Below the pieces are notes generated by a model. It had not been told where the DNA came from. It was given only the letters and a program-made list of their open reading frames with translations, and ran no database searches. From NCBI RefSeq assembly GCF_001625575.1, contig NZ_AUXV01000025.1:1-33498 (forward strand): a stretch of DNA of 33,498 nt, written 5' to 3'. Positions 10,638 to 18,550 of the stretch are shown one piece after another. The translations under genes and the position numbers were made by a program. This stretch comes from Pseudoalteromonas luteoviolacea S2607. GTDB taxonomy: Bacteria > Pseudomonadota > Gammaproteobacteria > Enterobacterales > Alteromonadaceae. Position 1 is the stretch's first letter; each line of letters begins with the position of its first letter.

Positions 10638-10663
10638 GATTTTCAATTTTCTGAGACGCAGTT

Positions 10664-10957
10664 ATGTCCCCAGAGTTCAATGTAATTTTACTCAATGCAG
10701 CTATTTTACTAATAGCTTATTTCGTTATTTATCCGAGATATGCGGGTAACGATTTTAAAAAAATTTCGGCCCAAGACTTCATCGCATCTATGGTGTCATT
10801 GGGTGTGGTAGGTTCGGTGTATTTTGGCACAGGGGCTGAGTTTAGCTTGATTTGGTTCAACGTAACTTGGGCTTGGTTTACCCTGGTTACCTTCACTCTT
10901 ATCGAACTCCCGCTATTTTACTGGTATGCCAAGCGGCACAACGTTAAGTTACCTTAA
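10664..10957 (+). CDS. Small membrane protein of unknown function
   Basis: The 97-aa protein has three predicted membrane segments: about residues 6-24 (VILLNAAILLIAYFVIY), 41-58 and 63-89. A short basic C-terminal tail (AKRHNVKLP) follows. I do not recognise a named family. GAG lies about a dozen bases before the ATG, a weak ribosome site. It is transcribed divergently from the RNA methyltransferase and is convergent with the CBS gene, so it is probably monocistronic. Codon use looks like that of its neighbours. Confidence 0.75.
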   Translation: MSPEFNVILLNAAILLIAYFVIYPRYAGNDFKKISAQDFIASMVSLGVVGSVYFGTGAEFSLIWFNVTWAWFTLVTFTLIELPLFYWYAKRHNVKLP

Positions 10958-10966
10958 AAACTAAAA

Positions 10967-10987
10967 AAGGCATCATATAGATGCCTT
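10967..10987. terminator. Intrinsic terminator between the small membrane protein and CBS genes
   Basis: AAGGCATC (10967-10974) pairs with GATGCCTT (10980-10987) around ATATA. Read on the minus strand it is followed by TTTTTTAG, a good U-tract for the CBS gene. The plus-strand tail (GGCTTTAATTT) is weaker. Confidence 0.85.
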
Positions 10988-11019
10988 GGCTTTAATTTAC
11001 ATTAACTTTGGGGGAACTG

Positions 11020-11613
11020 TTACATTTCTCTATGGTGCAGCACGCTTTCTACAACATCTTTAAACGCACTGCTCGATTTGAGTGCAGTGATAGTACGACT
11101 ACTGCTTTTTACCATATCGATAAAATCAAAATAGCCGACAGCACTTGCTTGCTGACCGACCACTAATAAATAGGCTAGACCATCCTCTTCCATTGTCGCC
11201 ATGATATCTCCCACTCTTGCATTCAATACTTGAGATGTAGAAATCTGGCGAAGTGCTGTTAAAGGCACCATCACATCACTGACAGTCAATTCATTGCGTT
11301 TACACCCTAACGCTTGTGCTTTTGCCAAAATAAAACGGCTGCCTAATTGCGCCATAGATATAAAACCTAAATGCAGCCCATTCATATCAATAACAAGCGC
11401 AGTCGCTTGGTGTGTTTTGTCTAATATCAACAAAACTTCATCGATAGTGGCGTATTGATCAACCTCTGTGGTTGGTAAAGGATGCAGAAATTGCTCTGCT
11501 GGCAATTGCTCTTGTACTTCGCCAGATGCGATTGCAGTCATTACATTAGAATTTGTTTTTGCTACGGCGTCAGTATTCACCGCATTTGTTTCAAGCGCAC
11601 GATAATAGCTCAT
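11020..11613 (-). CDS. CBS-domain protein
   Basis: The 197-aa soluble protein contains two CBS-like modules at about residues 45-100 (YATIDEVLLILDKTHQATALVIDMNG) and 112-170 (VSDVMVPLTALRQIS ... GDIMATMEEDGLAYLLVV). CBS pairs usually bind adenosine nucleotides and sense energy or ionic state. There is no attached catalytic or transport domain, so it is a stand-alone regulator with unknown partner. The start ATG at 11613 has AGGTGA a few bases upstream. It lies 47 bases downstream of the small secreted peptide gene on the same strand and may share its transcript. Confidence 0.85.
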   Translation of the reverse strand: MSYYRALETNAVNTDAVAKTNSNVMTAIASGEVQEQLPAEQFLHPLPTTEVDQYATIDEVLLILDKTHQATALVIDMNGLHLGFISMAQLGSRFILAKAQALGCKRNELTVSDVMVPLTALRQISTSQVLNARVGDIMATMEEDGLAYLLVVGQQASAVGYFDFIDMVKSSSRTITALKSSSAFKDVVESVLHHREM

Positions 11614-11660
11614 GGTTCACCTCACGATTATTAAACAATAAAATTTTAATTTAAGCGTGT

Positions 11661-11933
11661 TTAGTGAACAGGTGGGGCGCGGATTAACTTAGTAGAATGG
11701 GAACTAGATTGAGCGATTGAGCGAGTAATTAACTTACACTCAATGCAAGTATAATCATGACTTGAAGCACCAATCACCAAAGCGTCATCAAGGTCAATGT
11801 CAATAAACTGAACATCAATGTCAGTCAAGACTTCAACAACCTGCTGTCTTTCATCGGCCGCATTAGCACCCGCCGCCGTTACACATAGTAACGTCGCAAA
11901 GCTCAATGCAAATAGCACGTGAAAGATACGCAT
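11661..11933 (-). CDS. Small secreted protein with a CxxC motif, unknown function
   Basis: The 90-aa product starts with a clear Sec signal peptide (MRIFHVLFALSFATLLCVTA, likely cut after AGANA at about residue 25). The mature part of about 65 residues has an acidic stretch (DIDVQFIDIDLDD) and one CIEC pair at about 63-66, which could form a disulfide or bind metal in the periplasm. I recognise no family. GGAGA about ten bases before the ATG supports translation. The gene is divergent from cysZ and upstream of the CBS gene. Confidence 0.65.
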   Translation of the reverse strand: MRIFHVLFALSFATLLCVTAAGANAADERQQVVEVLTDIDVQFIDIDLDDALVIGASSHDYTCIECKLITRSIAQSSSHSTKLIRAPPVH

Positions 11934-11964
11934 ATTAGATGATTCTCCAAGTAAGTCTATGAAT

Positions 11965-12011
11965 TAGTGTATGGACTCACTTCGGTGTTTACAAGGGGGG
12001 GCGATACACTA
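11965..12011. promoter_or_regulatory. Structured inverted repeat upstream of the secreted peptide gene
   Basis: TAGTGTAT (11965-11972) and ATACACTA (12004-12011) are perfect 8-base arms. Between them lie a CAC-TTCG-GTG mini-hairpin (11978-11987) and a run of seven G (11995-12001). On the minus strand the structure would sit in the 5' leader, ending 32 bases before the start codon at 11933. It could be an RNA element or paired operator half-sites. Confidence 0.45.
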
Positions 12012-12030
12012 TTTGCTCTGAAGAATTGTA

Positions 12031-12053
12031 AGAGAGTGTAACATTTACTCTCT
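12031..12053. repeat. Inverted repeat AGAGAGT / ACTCTCT
   Basis: AGAGAGT (12031-12037) pairs with ACTCTCT (12047-12053) around a 9-base loop in the divergent region between the secreted peptide gene and cysZ. It lacks a U-tract; an operator is possible. Confidence 0.4.
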
Positions 12054-12083
12054 AGCTACTGAATTTTATGTGATTTATTTGCA

Positions 12084-12097
12084 ATGATGCAGATCAA
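12084..12097 (+). promoter_or_regulatory. FNR/EtrA-like site upstream of cysZ
   Basis: ATGAT-GCAG-ATCAA matches the FNR consensus TTGAT-N4-ATCAA at nine of ten defined positions. The presumed -10 for cysZ is TATAAT at 12128-12133 with a poor -35, consistent with activator dependence. The site centre would be near -50, which is not a canonical FNR activating position, so the call is tentative. Confidence 0.35.
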
Positions 12098-12127
12098 AAA
12101 AGCACTACGTTAATTTTCAGAAGCGAT

Positions 12128-12133
12128 TATAAT
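12128..12133 (+). promoter_or_regulatory. -10 element of the probable cysZ promoter
   Basis: A perfect TATAAT lies 34 bases before the cysZ start codon. The hexamer 17 bases upstream is a poor -35. Confidence 0.5.
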
Positions 12134-12166
12134 AAAAAGCAACTGTTCCTAATTTAGAGTTTACGT

Positions 12167-12892
12167 ATGCAATTAACAAAAGGGATGGAGTATTTCGTAG
12201 CTGGGTTTTCCATGCTGGGTCAAAAAGGACTTAAGCGTTTTGTTTTCATTCCGCTGCTGATCAATATTCTGTTATTTGGTAGCTCACTATTTTTTCTTTT
12301 TGATTGGCTTACTCAAGGTTTCGAATACCTCAGGTCAATGCTGCCGAGTATGTTAAGTTGGGTAGAATGGTTTTTATGGCCTTTGGCTATTATGATTATT
12401 CTGTTTAGTTACAGCATGGTCTTTACGGTTATCACCAACTTTATCGCCGCACCCTTCAATGGGCTGTTATCTGAAAAGGTCGAAATGCACCTCACAGGCC
12501 AAAAAATCAATGACGATGGCTTAGCAGATGTGCTTAAAGACGTCCCACGCATGGTCGGTAGAGAGTGGACAAAACTCCGATATTATTTACCTCGTGCTCT
12601 TATCTTTTTTGTTATGTTGTGGTTTCTGCCCGTTATTGGTCAGATTCTGTGGATATTGTTTACCTGTTGGATGTACAACGTGCAATACAATGACTACCCG
12701 TTTGATAACCATAAAATCAGCTTCAATCAAATGAAACAGGACCTAAAAGGCCAACAAGGATTATCTTATGGATTTGGTTTTGCGGTGTTCGTATTAACGG
12801 CTATTCCCTTTGTTAACTTAATCGTCATGCCTGCTGCGGTGTGCGGAGCAACCAAACTCTGGGTCGAAAACTACCGACACAACTATCGCTAG
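12167..12892 (+). CDS. cysZ: CysZ-family sulfate transporter
   Basis: The 241-aa inner-membrane protein resembles CysZ (EI24 superfamily), which in E. coli (253 aa) mediates sulfate uptake for cysteine synthesis. Hydrophobic segments occur at about 25-45, 66-92, 145-175 and 199-228. Family-typical blocks include KRFVFIPLLINILLF near the N-terminus, NFIAAPFNGLL at about 92-102 and YNDYPFDNH at about 172-180. No other cys genes are visible nearby, so it is probably regulated on its own; a possible FNR-like site is upstream. The GDPD gene follows after 62 bases on the same strand. Confidence 0.9.
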   Translation: MQLTKGMEYFVAGFSMLGQKGLKRFVFIPLLINILLFGSSLFFLFDWLTQGFEYLRSMLPSMLSWVEWFLWPLAIMIILFSYSMVFTVITNFIAAPFNGLLSEKVEMHLTGQKINDDGLADVLKDVPRMVGREWTKLRYYLPRALIFFVMLWFLPVIGQILWILFTCWMYNVQYNDYPFDNHKISFNQMKQDLKGQQGLSYGFGFAVFVLTAIPFVNLIVMPAAVCGATKLWVENYRHNYR

Positions 12893-12954
12893 GCGCTCAT
12901 ATAAACGTCACAATTCATACCGATAATAGCTAAAAAAAACCATACTAGGACGTT

Positions 12955-14169
12955 ATGAAAACTTTAGCTAAAATCGTAATAAGTACGGCACTGCTAAGCA
13001 GTGCCTACGCAAATGCCACAGCACAACTTGGCCCTCGCCCCTTTTATTTATTGGATCAAATGGCACCGAGTGCGTTAAAAACTAAGCTCTCTCGCTGCGT
13101 AAATAGACCTTTTTTTAAAAGCGACTTTTCTATCGGTCACCGAGGTGCACCAACGCAATTCCCTGAACACACAAAAGAGTCATATATTGCGGCAGCCAAA
13201 ATGGGCGCAGGTGTTTTAGAGTGTGATGTGACATTTACCAAAGACAAAGAGCTCGTTTGTCGCCACGCACAATGTGACTTGCACACCAGTACCGACATAT
13301 TAATGCGACCAGAGCTTGCAGCTAAATGTTCACAACCATTTACCCCAGCTGATCCTGAAACAGGCACTCTCGCAAGTGCACAATGTTGTGCATCGGATTT
13401 GACGCTTGAGGAGTTCAAGCAACTTAAAGGTAAAATGGATGGCGCAAACCCAAATGCCACGACTGTAGAAGAGTATGTGCAAGGTACCGCTAGTTGGCGC
13501 ACAGACTTGTACTCTGCAACTGGCACGCTAATGAGTCACGCTGAAAGTATTGAGCTATTCAAGTCATTGCGCGTAAAAATGACCCCAGAGCTAAAAGCAC
13601 CTCAAGTACCAATGCCATATGAAGGCATGACCCAACAAGACTATGCTCAAAAAATGATTGACGAATACAGATCAGCTCGCGTGCCGGCGCATCGAGTATT
13701 GCCTCAGTCTTTCAATATTGAGGATGTTCAGTATTGGCGTCACAACACGCGCTATGGCCGAAAAGGGGTTTATCTTGATGGTCGCTATGATGACCCGAAG
13801 TTTGACCCAAGCAATCCTCAAACATGGCAACCTTCCATGGAAGAGATCAAAGACAGTGGTGTGAATATTATTGCTCCGCCGCTTTGGGTACTGCTGACAC
13901 TCAACGACGCAGGTATGATTGTTCCATCTGAGTATGCACGAGCAGCAAAGGCTGCGAACCTAAATATTATAACATGGACACTTGAACGTTCAGGGCTTAT
14001 CTCCCAAGGCGGTGGCTGGTATTATCAAGGAATCAATGAAGCGATAAAATCAGAAGGTGATGTCTATACGGTTCTCGATGTACTTGCGAGACAAGTGGGT
14101 GTCAAAGGCGTATTTAGCGACTGGCCTGCAACAACGACTTTTTACGCAAACTGCATGAACCGTTATTAA
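12955..14169 (+). CDS. Periplasmic glycerophosphodiester phosphodiesterase family protein
   Basis: The 404-aa secreted hydrolase probably cleaves glycerophosphodiesters to glycerol-3-phosphate and an alcohol. A Sec signal peptide is present, likely cleaved after about residue 23 (SAYANATA). GDPD active-site residues are visible: H62-R63 in GHRGAP, E71 in PEHT, E89/D91 in LECDVTFT and H104 in CRHAQCDL. Eight Cys, several after the active site, suggest disulfides. It is longer than minimal GDPDs (about 250 aa), with insertions at about 110-165 and 265-300. AGGA lies a few bases before the ATG. It may be cotranscribed with cysZ, and a hairpin terminator follows. Confidence 0.92.
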   Translation: MKTLAKIVISTALLSSAYANATAQLGPRPFYLLDQMAPSALKTKLSRCVNRPFFKSDFSIGHRGAPTQFPEHTKESYIAAAKMGAGVLECDVTFTKDKELVCRHAQCDLHTSTDILMRPELAAKCSQPFTPADPETGTLASAQCCASDLTLEEFKQLKGKMDGANPNATTVEEYVQGTASWRTDLYSATGTLMSHAESIELFKSLRVKMTPELKAPQVPMPYEGMTQQDYAQKMIDEYRSARVPAHRVLPQSFNIEDVQYWRHNTRYGRKGVYLDGRYDDPKFDPSNPQTWQPSMEEIKDSGVNIIAPPLWVLLTLNDAGMIVPSEYARAAKAANLNIITWTLERSGLISQGGGWYYQGINEAIKSEGDVYTVLDVLARQVGVKGVFSDWPATTTFYANCMNRY

Positions 14170-14189
14170 TTACGCGGTTGGGTAACATG

Positions 14190-14215
14190 ATGATGCGCAG
14201 TATTTTGCGCATCAT
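14190..14215. terminator. Bidirectional terminator between the GDPD and FAD-oxidase genes
   Basis: ATGATGCGCA (14190-14199) pairs with TGCGCATCAT (14206-14215) over a 6-base loop, a 10-bp stem between two convergent genes. The following T-tract is weak on both strands. Confidence 0.7.
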
Positions 14216-14225
14216 TTGATTGAGA

Positions 14226-15854
14226 TTAAACTTCTATTGACTGAGCATGATTAAGTCGATTTGTCGGGTCTAATAACCGCTTCACTTGCTGCAGCCTAGG
14301 ATAATTACCCTTGTAGTACAGGTACTGCCAATTTTGAATGTCAGTATCCGCATAATTGACATAGCATCCATCCATGACACCATCAGGTACAGGCCCACTT
14401 TTACCATACATTTTTTCGTAAAGGTTGTTCATCCAACCAATGTGGTAAGGATCTTGACCCGCCTCAAACCAATACGTTTGATATTGCAACTTCATCACCG
14501 AGCTGCGATGGGACACAGCAGTGTCAGAAGAGGAAGGCGCATTGATTTGGCCACCATATGATGAGATTTGCACCATACCTCCAGGGCTAAGATAGTCGCC
14601 ATTACGTAACTCATCCCACAAAGTACGTATCTGGGACTCTGGAAATGGCTTGTTCATGTACGCCGATTTATTTTTACCTCGAGCACCAATCAATGGGCCC
14701 GCGTTATATTGCGTACCATACCACCAAGGTAAACTAAAATAACTACCAGGTGGGGTTGGGCGTGGCGGTGCATCTTCTTGGCTTTGTAGCCCCATATGAT
14801 CGGAAGTACGCAGTCCAACTTTTGCTTGTGCTAATTGTGTTGACGAAAAGACGGCATCCAGAAACTCGTCTATCAATCCGGGATCTCCACTACTAAACAA
14901 CTGGATACGAATATCGCCACTGCCGCCGACTGAATTCGGTACCGACATAGATGAGTGCAATGCATTAAAGCGACTTTCAGGCCCATTATTCTTCGTCCAA
15001 AATTCTCCGTAATTTTTCAGTAATGCCGCAAATTGCGTGTAGTCTAAGCTGGCCCAAGGGATCGCAACCTCTTGTGCGTGAACAAAGGCGGGGACATTAG
15101 GCAAATCTTTGAAGTAATATTTAGTAACTATACCGAAGTTACCCCCACCACCACCTTGATGTGCCCAAACTACCTCGTCAGCTTGTGAAGATTGTCCTTT
15201 AAAATACTTTCTAGGATAGTTCGCTTGCCCACCCCACTCATTGAACGAAACAAGCTCGACACCCGCTAAATAATCACTCGACAAGCCATATAATCGTGAG
15301 TGAATACCAAAGCCTCCACCACAAATATGGCCACCAATACCAACGCCAAAACATGAGCCTGCAGGAATGATTTTGCCAAACTCTTTAAACAAGGTTTTAT
15401 AGGTATGCCCTAAGTTCGCCCCCGCTTCTACCACGTAGTAATCGCCATCTTTGTAAATGCGATCCATATTACTGATATCTATTACGACCCCATTATCATT
15501 ATTCACGAACCCTTCATAACAGTGGCCACCAGCACGTACAGTGATCCGCTTTCCTAGTGCAATCGCATCCCTCGCGGCCATATAGACTTCATGTGCCGAA
15601 CTACATGCGCCAATATAGGTTGGTTGACTCAAAAAGCGCATGTTCGAACCCAGTAGCATCGAAATATATCTTGGGTCATTACCATATACCTTATGGTATT
15701 GGCCGTACTCCCCTCGCGCCTGCGCTGATGTTGAATTCAGCGCAAGAGGCACAGCGCCAATGGCGCCTCCCACCGCTAACGACTTTTTCAAAAAGCTGCG
15801 ACGGGAGGTGTACGCATTAGGCTGTGACGAGATACCTTTATCATTGTTATCCAT
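14226..15854 (-). CDS. Tat-exported, BBE-type FAD-linked oxidase (probably bicovalent flavin)
   Basis: The open frame extends to 15941, but ATG 15854 has AGGAAAG six bases upstream and places a Tat signal correctly, giving 542 aa. The twin-arginine motif SRRSFLKK is at 17-24, followed by a hydrophobic stretch to about residue 46 (STSAQA). The PCMH FAD-binding domain contains RAGGHCYEG with H111 and GSCFGVGIGGH with C168; these match the His and Cys that attach FAD at two points in berberine-bridge and oligosaccharide oxidases. The C-terminal BBE segment (YYKGNYPRLQQVKRLLDP) closes the fold. The family oxidises sugars, alkaloids or phenolics with O2. The substrate here is unknown, and the location is periplasmic or extracellular. 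Confidence 0.93.
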   Translation of the reverse strand: MDNNDKGISSQPNAYTSRRSFLKKSLAVGGAIGAVPLALNSTSAQARGEYGQYHKVYGNDPRYISMLLGSNMRFLSQPTYIGACSSAHEVYMAARDAIALGKRITVRAGGHCYEGFVNNDNGVVIDISNMDRIYKDGDYYVVEAGANLGHTYKTLFKEFGKIIPAGSCFGVGIGGHICGGGFGIHSRLYGLSSDYLAGVELVSFNEWGGQANYPRKYFKGQSSQADEVVWAHQGGGGGNFGIVTKYYFKDLPNVPAFVHAQEVAIPWASLDYTQFAALLKNYGEFWTKNNGPESRFNALHSSMSVPNSVGGSGDIRIQLFSSGDPGLIDEFLDAVFSSTQLAQAKVGLRTSDHMGLQSQEDAPPRPTPPGSYFSLPWWYGTQYNAGPLIGARGKNKSAYMNKPFPESQIRTLWDELRNGDYLSPGGMVQISSYGGQINAPSSSDTAVSHRSSVMKLQYQTYWFEAGQDPYHIGWMNNLYEKMYGKSGPVPDGVMDGCYVNYADTDIQNWQYLYYKGNYPRLQQVKRLLDPTNRLNHAQSIEV

Positions 15855-16226
15855 TGTACTTTCCTTACATGTTATTGTTATCGACCACATAGTTCCGGCC
15901 ACCAGCCAAAATCGGCACGGTGATATACATGGCTTTTTCAATGTAGCAATAAACAGAACAAGAACTGTATAGAAATTAGACTAAAGGATGACTTATTTTA
16001 AACGCACAAAGTCTAGCAATGACTTAAATTAATGAGACAAATCGTATGTAAGCACTCACATTAGAGTGTTTCAAAATATTTCTGGAAATTATAAAGAAGT
16101 AAAAGGAAACTGCCATTAGATGCTTAAATTGTGACAATTTTAAATTCGAAGTGCGCTATTTTAAACTCCCTAACTAATTAAGAGTTACGTCAAAGCTCTT
16201 TTATTTTTTTGTGAGATTCTCGAAAA
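15855..16226. other. Intergenic region upstream of the FAD-oxidase gene
   Basis: The 370-base AT-rich stretch includes the ribosome site of the oxidase (AGGAAAG) and presumably its promoter on the minus strand. I see no credible gene. A 5-bp inverted repeat followed by a T-run on the plus strand (AAGAG/CTCTT near 16180-16200, then TTATTTTTTT) could be a weak plus-strand terminator, but no plus-strand gene precedes it. Confidence 0.5.
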
Positions 16227-16266
16227 AGCCGCCCGAACTTTAATTGCTTATAAAGCACCGGCGGCT
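16227..16266 (-). terminator. Intrinsic terminator of the secreted NTR-like gene
   Basis: AGCCGCC (16227-16233) pairs with GGCGGCT (16260-16266), with an inner CTTTA/TAAAG stem (16238-16242 / 16251-16255). Read on the minus strand it is followed by TTTTTCGAG. It lies 27 bases past the stop of the gene at 16293. Confidence 0.85.
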
Positions 16267-16292
16267 CCCCCCTTATACAAAATTTAACGTAG

Positions 16293-16814
16293 TTATTTTA
16301 CATTTGCTTCAACACGTTCCTTAACAAATTGATACCATTTATCAGACGTATCATTAATAACCTCTACTCCTTTAGCGTTTGACTTAAACTTAGGAAATAA
16401 TAAATAGCCATAACCCAATCTGAAGCTAGCGGTTGTCTCACAGTTGGTTAGTATTTGACTTCGACCCACGCCATCTTTCCAAAACTTCTCATCTTTATGA
16501 AGAGAGAAATCAGTCATGAATTGATGTGATGCTTTTTCATCATATTCAAATGCTGGAAAGGATATGGTGAGTTGCTTTCTTTCACGTCCTTTTACAACAT
16601 CAAGCACATTAAATGTGGTAGTAATGATCTTGTTTTCTAGCTTTTTGCTTACTGCTTTTACAAGGTAAATGTCAGCTGACTGTTGAATCATTTTCTCATG
16701 GTTTAACATATATTCATCAGATGCTGCTGCACATGCCTCTGACTCTTTAGCCGTTATAAAGCAAGTTGATAATACGATTATCACTGCATAACTTTTTAGT
16801 CTATTTAATATCAT
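16293..16814 (-). CDS. Secreted protein of unknown function, possibly NTR/TIMP-like fold
   Basis: The open frame reaches 16904, but ATG 16814 is preceded by GGAAAT and starts a signal peptide (MILNRLKSYAVIIVLSTCFI), giving 173 aa. The mature N-terminal region has a Cys (SEACAAA), followed by strand-rich text: ADIYLVKAVSKK, ITTTFNVLDVVKG, KQLTISFPAF, a second Cys (LTNCETT) and GYGYLLFPKF. This order (early Cys, strand, VLDVVKG, late Cys, YLLF) resembles netrin/TIMP-like domains of secreted bacterial proteins; that is pattern inference only. ATG 16826 is an alternative start. The gene is flanked by its own terminator and is probably monocistronic. Confidence 0.7.
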   Translation of the reverse strand: MILNRLKSYAVIIVLSTCFITAKESEACAAASDEYMLNHEKMIQQSADIYLVKAVSKKLENKIITTTFNVLDVVKGRERKQLTISFPAFEYDEKASHQFMTDFSLHKDEKFWKDGVGRSQILTNCETTASFRLGYGYLLFPKFKSNAKGVEVINDTSDKWYQFVKERVEANVK

Positions 16815-17079
16815 ATTGATTTCCATAGTAGTGCACACCACGGCCCTCTCTAGGGATCTCACTATTGTACTTGTACATAAGGCTCTTAACATTTGGTATT
16901 GCAATGCCTCATTAGAGTGGCCAAAACATTGTTATTGTGTCCTTTAAGTTACTTGGAGATAAGGCAACATGCATCAATTCATGCTCTAGCAATCGTTTTA
17001 AAGAAGATTTATAAATATAGGAGGGTTAATAAAATTAAATTTGCAACATTTACTTCCCTATGAATGCAACAAATTAATA

Positions 17080-18165
17080 TTAGCTATACAAGTTTTGTGG
17101 TACTTTTAATACCTGAATATGAACGGTAACCTCTTCACGGTCGTGATATAGATGTTTAGCTTGCAGTTTATATCCGACATTATAGTGAGCTAATTCATCA
17201 TCGATAAGCTGCAAACACTCATAAACGCTGTCGAAACGCTTTTTCATTGGCAGTTTTAAGTTGAAGATTAATTCTTTAGCAAAGCCGTTTACTATCCAAT
17301 CAATCATCAACTGAGACACTTTACTTGGTTTTTCAACCATATCGCACACTAACCAATCAATATTGCGCTTTTCTGGGCGGTATTTAAACCCATCTTCACG
17401 AAAGTGTTTTACTTGTCCGGTTTCCATCAACTTGTCATTCATAGGGCCATTGTCGATGGCAGCAACAAACATACCTCGTCTAACGAGTTGGTAAGTCCAA
17501 CCGCCTGGACATGCACCTAAGTCAACGCCCCGCATGCCAGGGCGAGCCCGCTCTTCTTCTTGCTCTTTAGTTAAAAACACATTAAATGCTTCATCCAGTT
17601 TGAGCGTTGAACGGCTTGGACCATCCGCTGGCATTTTTAAACGTGGGATCCCCATAAAAAATGGTGAGTTATTGTCGCTGAAAGAATAACCCACGAAAGC
17701 AGTGTCATTTGCTAAAAACAGTACATGTAACACGGGCTTTTGTGGTTTTACATTGCGTGTTAACTTGTTTTGCTTTTCTAAAGATTTAGCCAGTGGAGTG
17801 GAGATTTTTTTACAAAATTTTGAGAGCTCTTTGCCCTCGTTTGTATCAGGCGTCTCAACTCTCAGATCACCACACAACGGAAAATCAGCAACACATTGTT
17901 TTATCTCGCCAACGCGATCTTCCAGTGGCATTTTAGATAACAGCGTGCCAGCAAACCACTGCCTAGCAAACACTAAGCTTTTAAAATCAATTTGCTTGAT
18001 CAGTCTCTCAGCATCCTCTTTGGCAAAACACTCAAACGTCACAAACCCTGTATTAGGCTTTGCTTTCACGTAACCTGCTACACCTTGTAACTGAGCATGA
18101 TGATTGATTTCAGCAGCAGCGTCGTTTTCAAACCCACTGCGACAATAAATTACAACACTCGACAT
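17080..18165 (-). CDS. rlmM: 23S rRNA (cytidine-2498-2'-O)-methyltransferase RlmM
   Basis: The 361-aa enzyme methylates the 2'-O of C2498 in 23S rRNA with S-adenosylmethionine. An N-terminal THUMP-like region spans about 1-150. The Rossmann domain begins with GVDLGACPGGWTYQL at 213-227. The catalytic K-D-K-E tetrad is plausibly K189 (SRSTLKL), D275 (VCDMVEKP), K304 (NLKLPMKK) and E345 (HDREEV). The length equals the family norm (about 360 aa). It follows ygdD by 16 bases; gcvA-ygdD-rlmM is also the order in E. coli. Confidence 0.96.
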   Translation of the reverse strand: MSSVVIYCRSGFENDAAAEINHHAQLQGVAGYVKAKPNTGFVTFECFAKEDAERLIKQIDFKSLVFARQWFAGTLLSKMPLEDRVGEIKQCVADFPLCGDLRVETPDTNEGKELSKFCKKISTPLAKSLEKQNKLTRNVKPQKPVLHVLFLANDTAFVGYSFSDNNSPFFMGIPRLKMPADGPSRSTLKLDEAFNVFLTKEQEEERARPGMRGVDLGACPGGWTYQLVRRGMFVAAIDNGPMNDKLMETGQVKHFREDGFKYRPEKRNIDWLVCDMVEKPSKVSQLMIDWIVNGFAKELIFNLKLPMKKRFDSVYECLQLIDDELAHYNVGYKLQAKHLYHDREEVTVHIQVLKVPQNLYS

Positions 18166-18181
18166 TTAAACTGATCCCAAA

Positions 18182-18550
18182 TTAAAACGACTGCTTAGCT
18201 GATTTATAAATTATTATCAGCCAACCAAAAATAAAACACATTCCACCCAATGGCGTGATTGGACCGAGCCATTTAGCTCCGGTTAACGCCAGCAGGTAAA
18301 GGCTGCCACTAAATAGCATTATACCAGCTATAAACAGATAGCCGGCCCATTTCATTTGCATACCCCATTTAATCAAAAGCGCCACCACGACAATCGCCAG
18401 GCCATGTGTCATTTGATATTCGGCTGCGGTCTTGAATACCCCCACCGCATATTCACTGACATGGTGCTTCAAACCATGTGCGGCAAACGCACCTAATGCG
18501 ACAGACAACATGCAAAATGTACTACCAATGATTAAAAATAGTTTAGCCAT
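18182..18550 (-). CDS. ygdD: DUF423 (YgdD-like) small membrane protein
   Basis: The true start is ATG 18550, overlapping the end of the hydrolase gene as ATGGCTAA; the longer frame to 18622 would overlap it much further. The 122-aa protein has four hydrophobic segments (about 3-22, 46-64, 70-90 and 96-116) and the DUF423 features GAFAAHGLK and TPLGG. Function is unknown; the E. coli homologue is YgdD. GGGG shortly before the start codon may act as the ribosome site, and the overlap suggests translational coupling with the hydrolase. Confidence 0.9.
   Translation of the reverse strand: MAKLFLIIGSTFCMLSVALGAFAAHGLKHHVSEYAVGVFKTAAEYQMTHGLAIVVVALLIKWGMQMKWAGYLFIAGIMLFSGSLYLLALTGAKWLGPITPLGGMCFIFGWLIIIYKSAKQSF

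Noticed and set aside
10398..10695. ORFs of about 62-65 aa in the promoter region between the RNA methyltransferase and the small membrane protein gene
   Set aside because: They overlap each other on both strands, lack ribosome sites and domain features, and run across the methyltransferase start and a hairpin.
13137..13526. A 129-aa minus-strand ORF within the GDPD gene
   Set aside because: It is an antisense shadow of a well-supported coding sequence with active-site motifs; no independent evidence.
15855..15941. Upstream extension of the FAD oxidase (29 extra residues)
   Set aside because: The internal ATG 15854 has a strong AGGAAAG site, and the Tat motif would otherwise be far from the N-terminus.
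15640..15972. A 110-aa plus-strand ORF over the start of the FAD oxidase gene
   Set aside because: It is antisense to the Tat signal region and upstream leader, with no ribosome site or recognisable motif.
16180..16210. Plus-strand terminator-like AAGAG/CTCTT followed by a T-run
   Set aside because: The stem is only 5 bp and no plus-strand gene precedes it; it is likely chance in AT-rich DNA.
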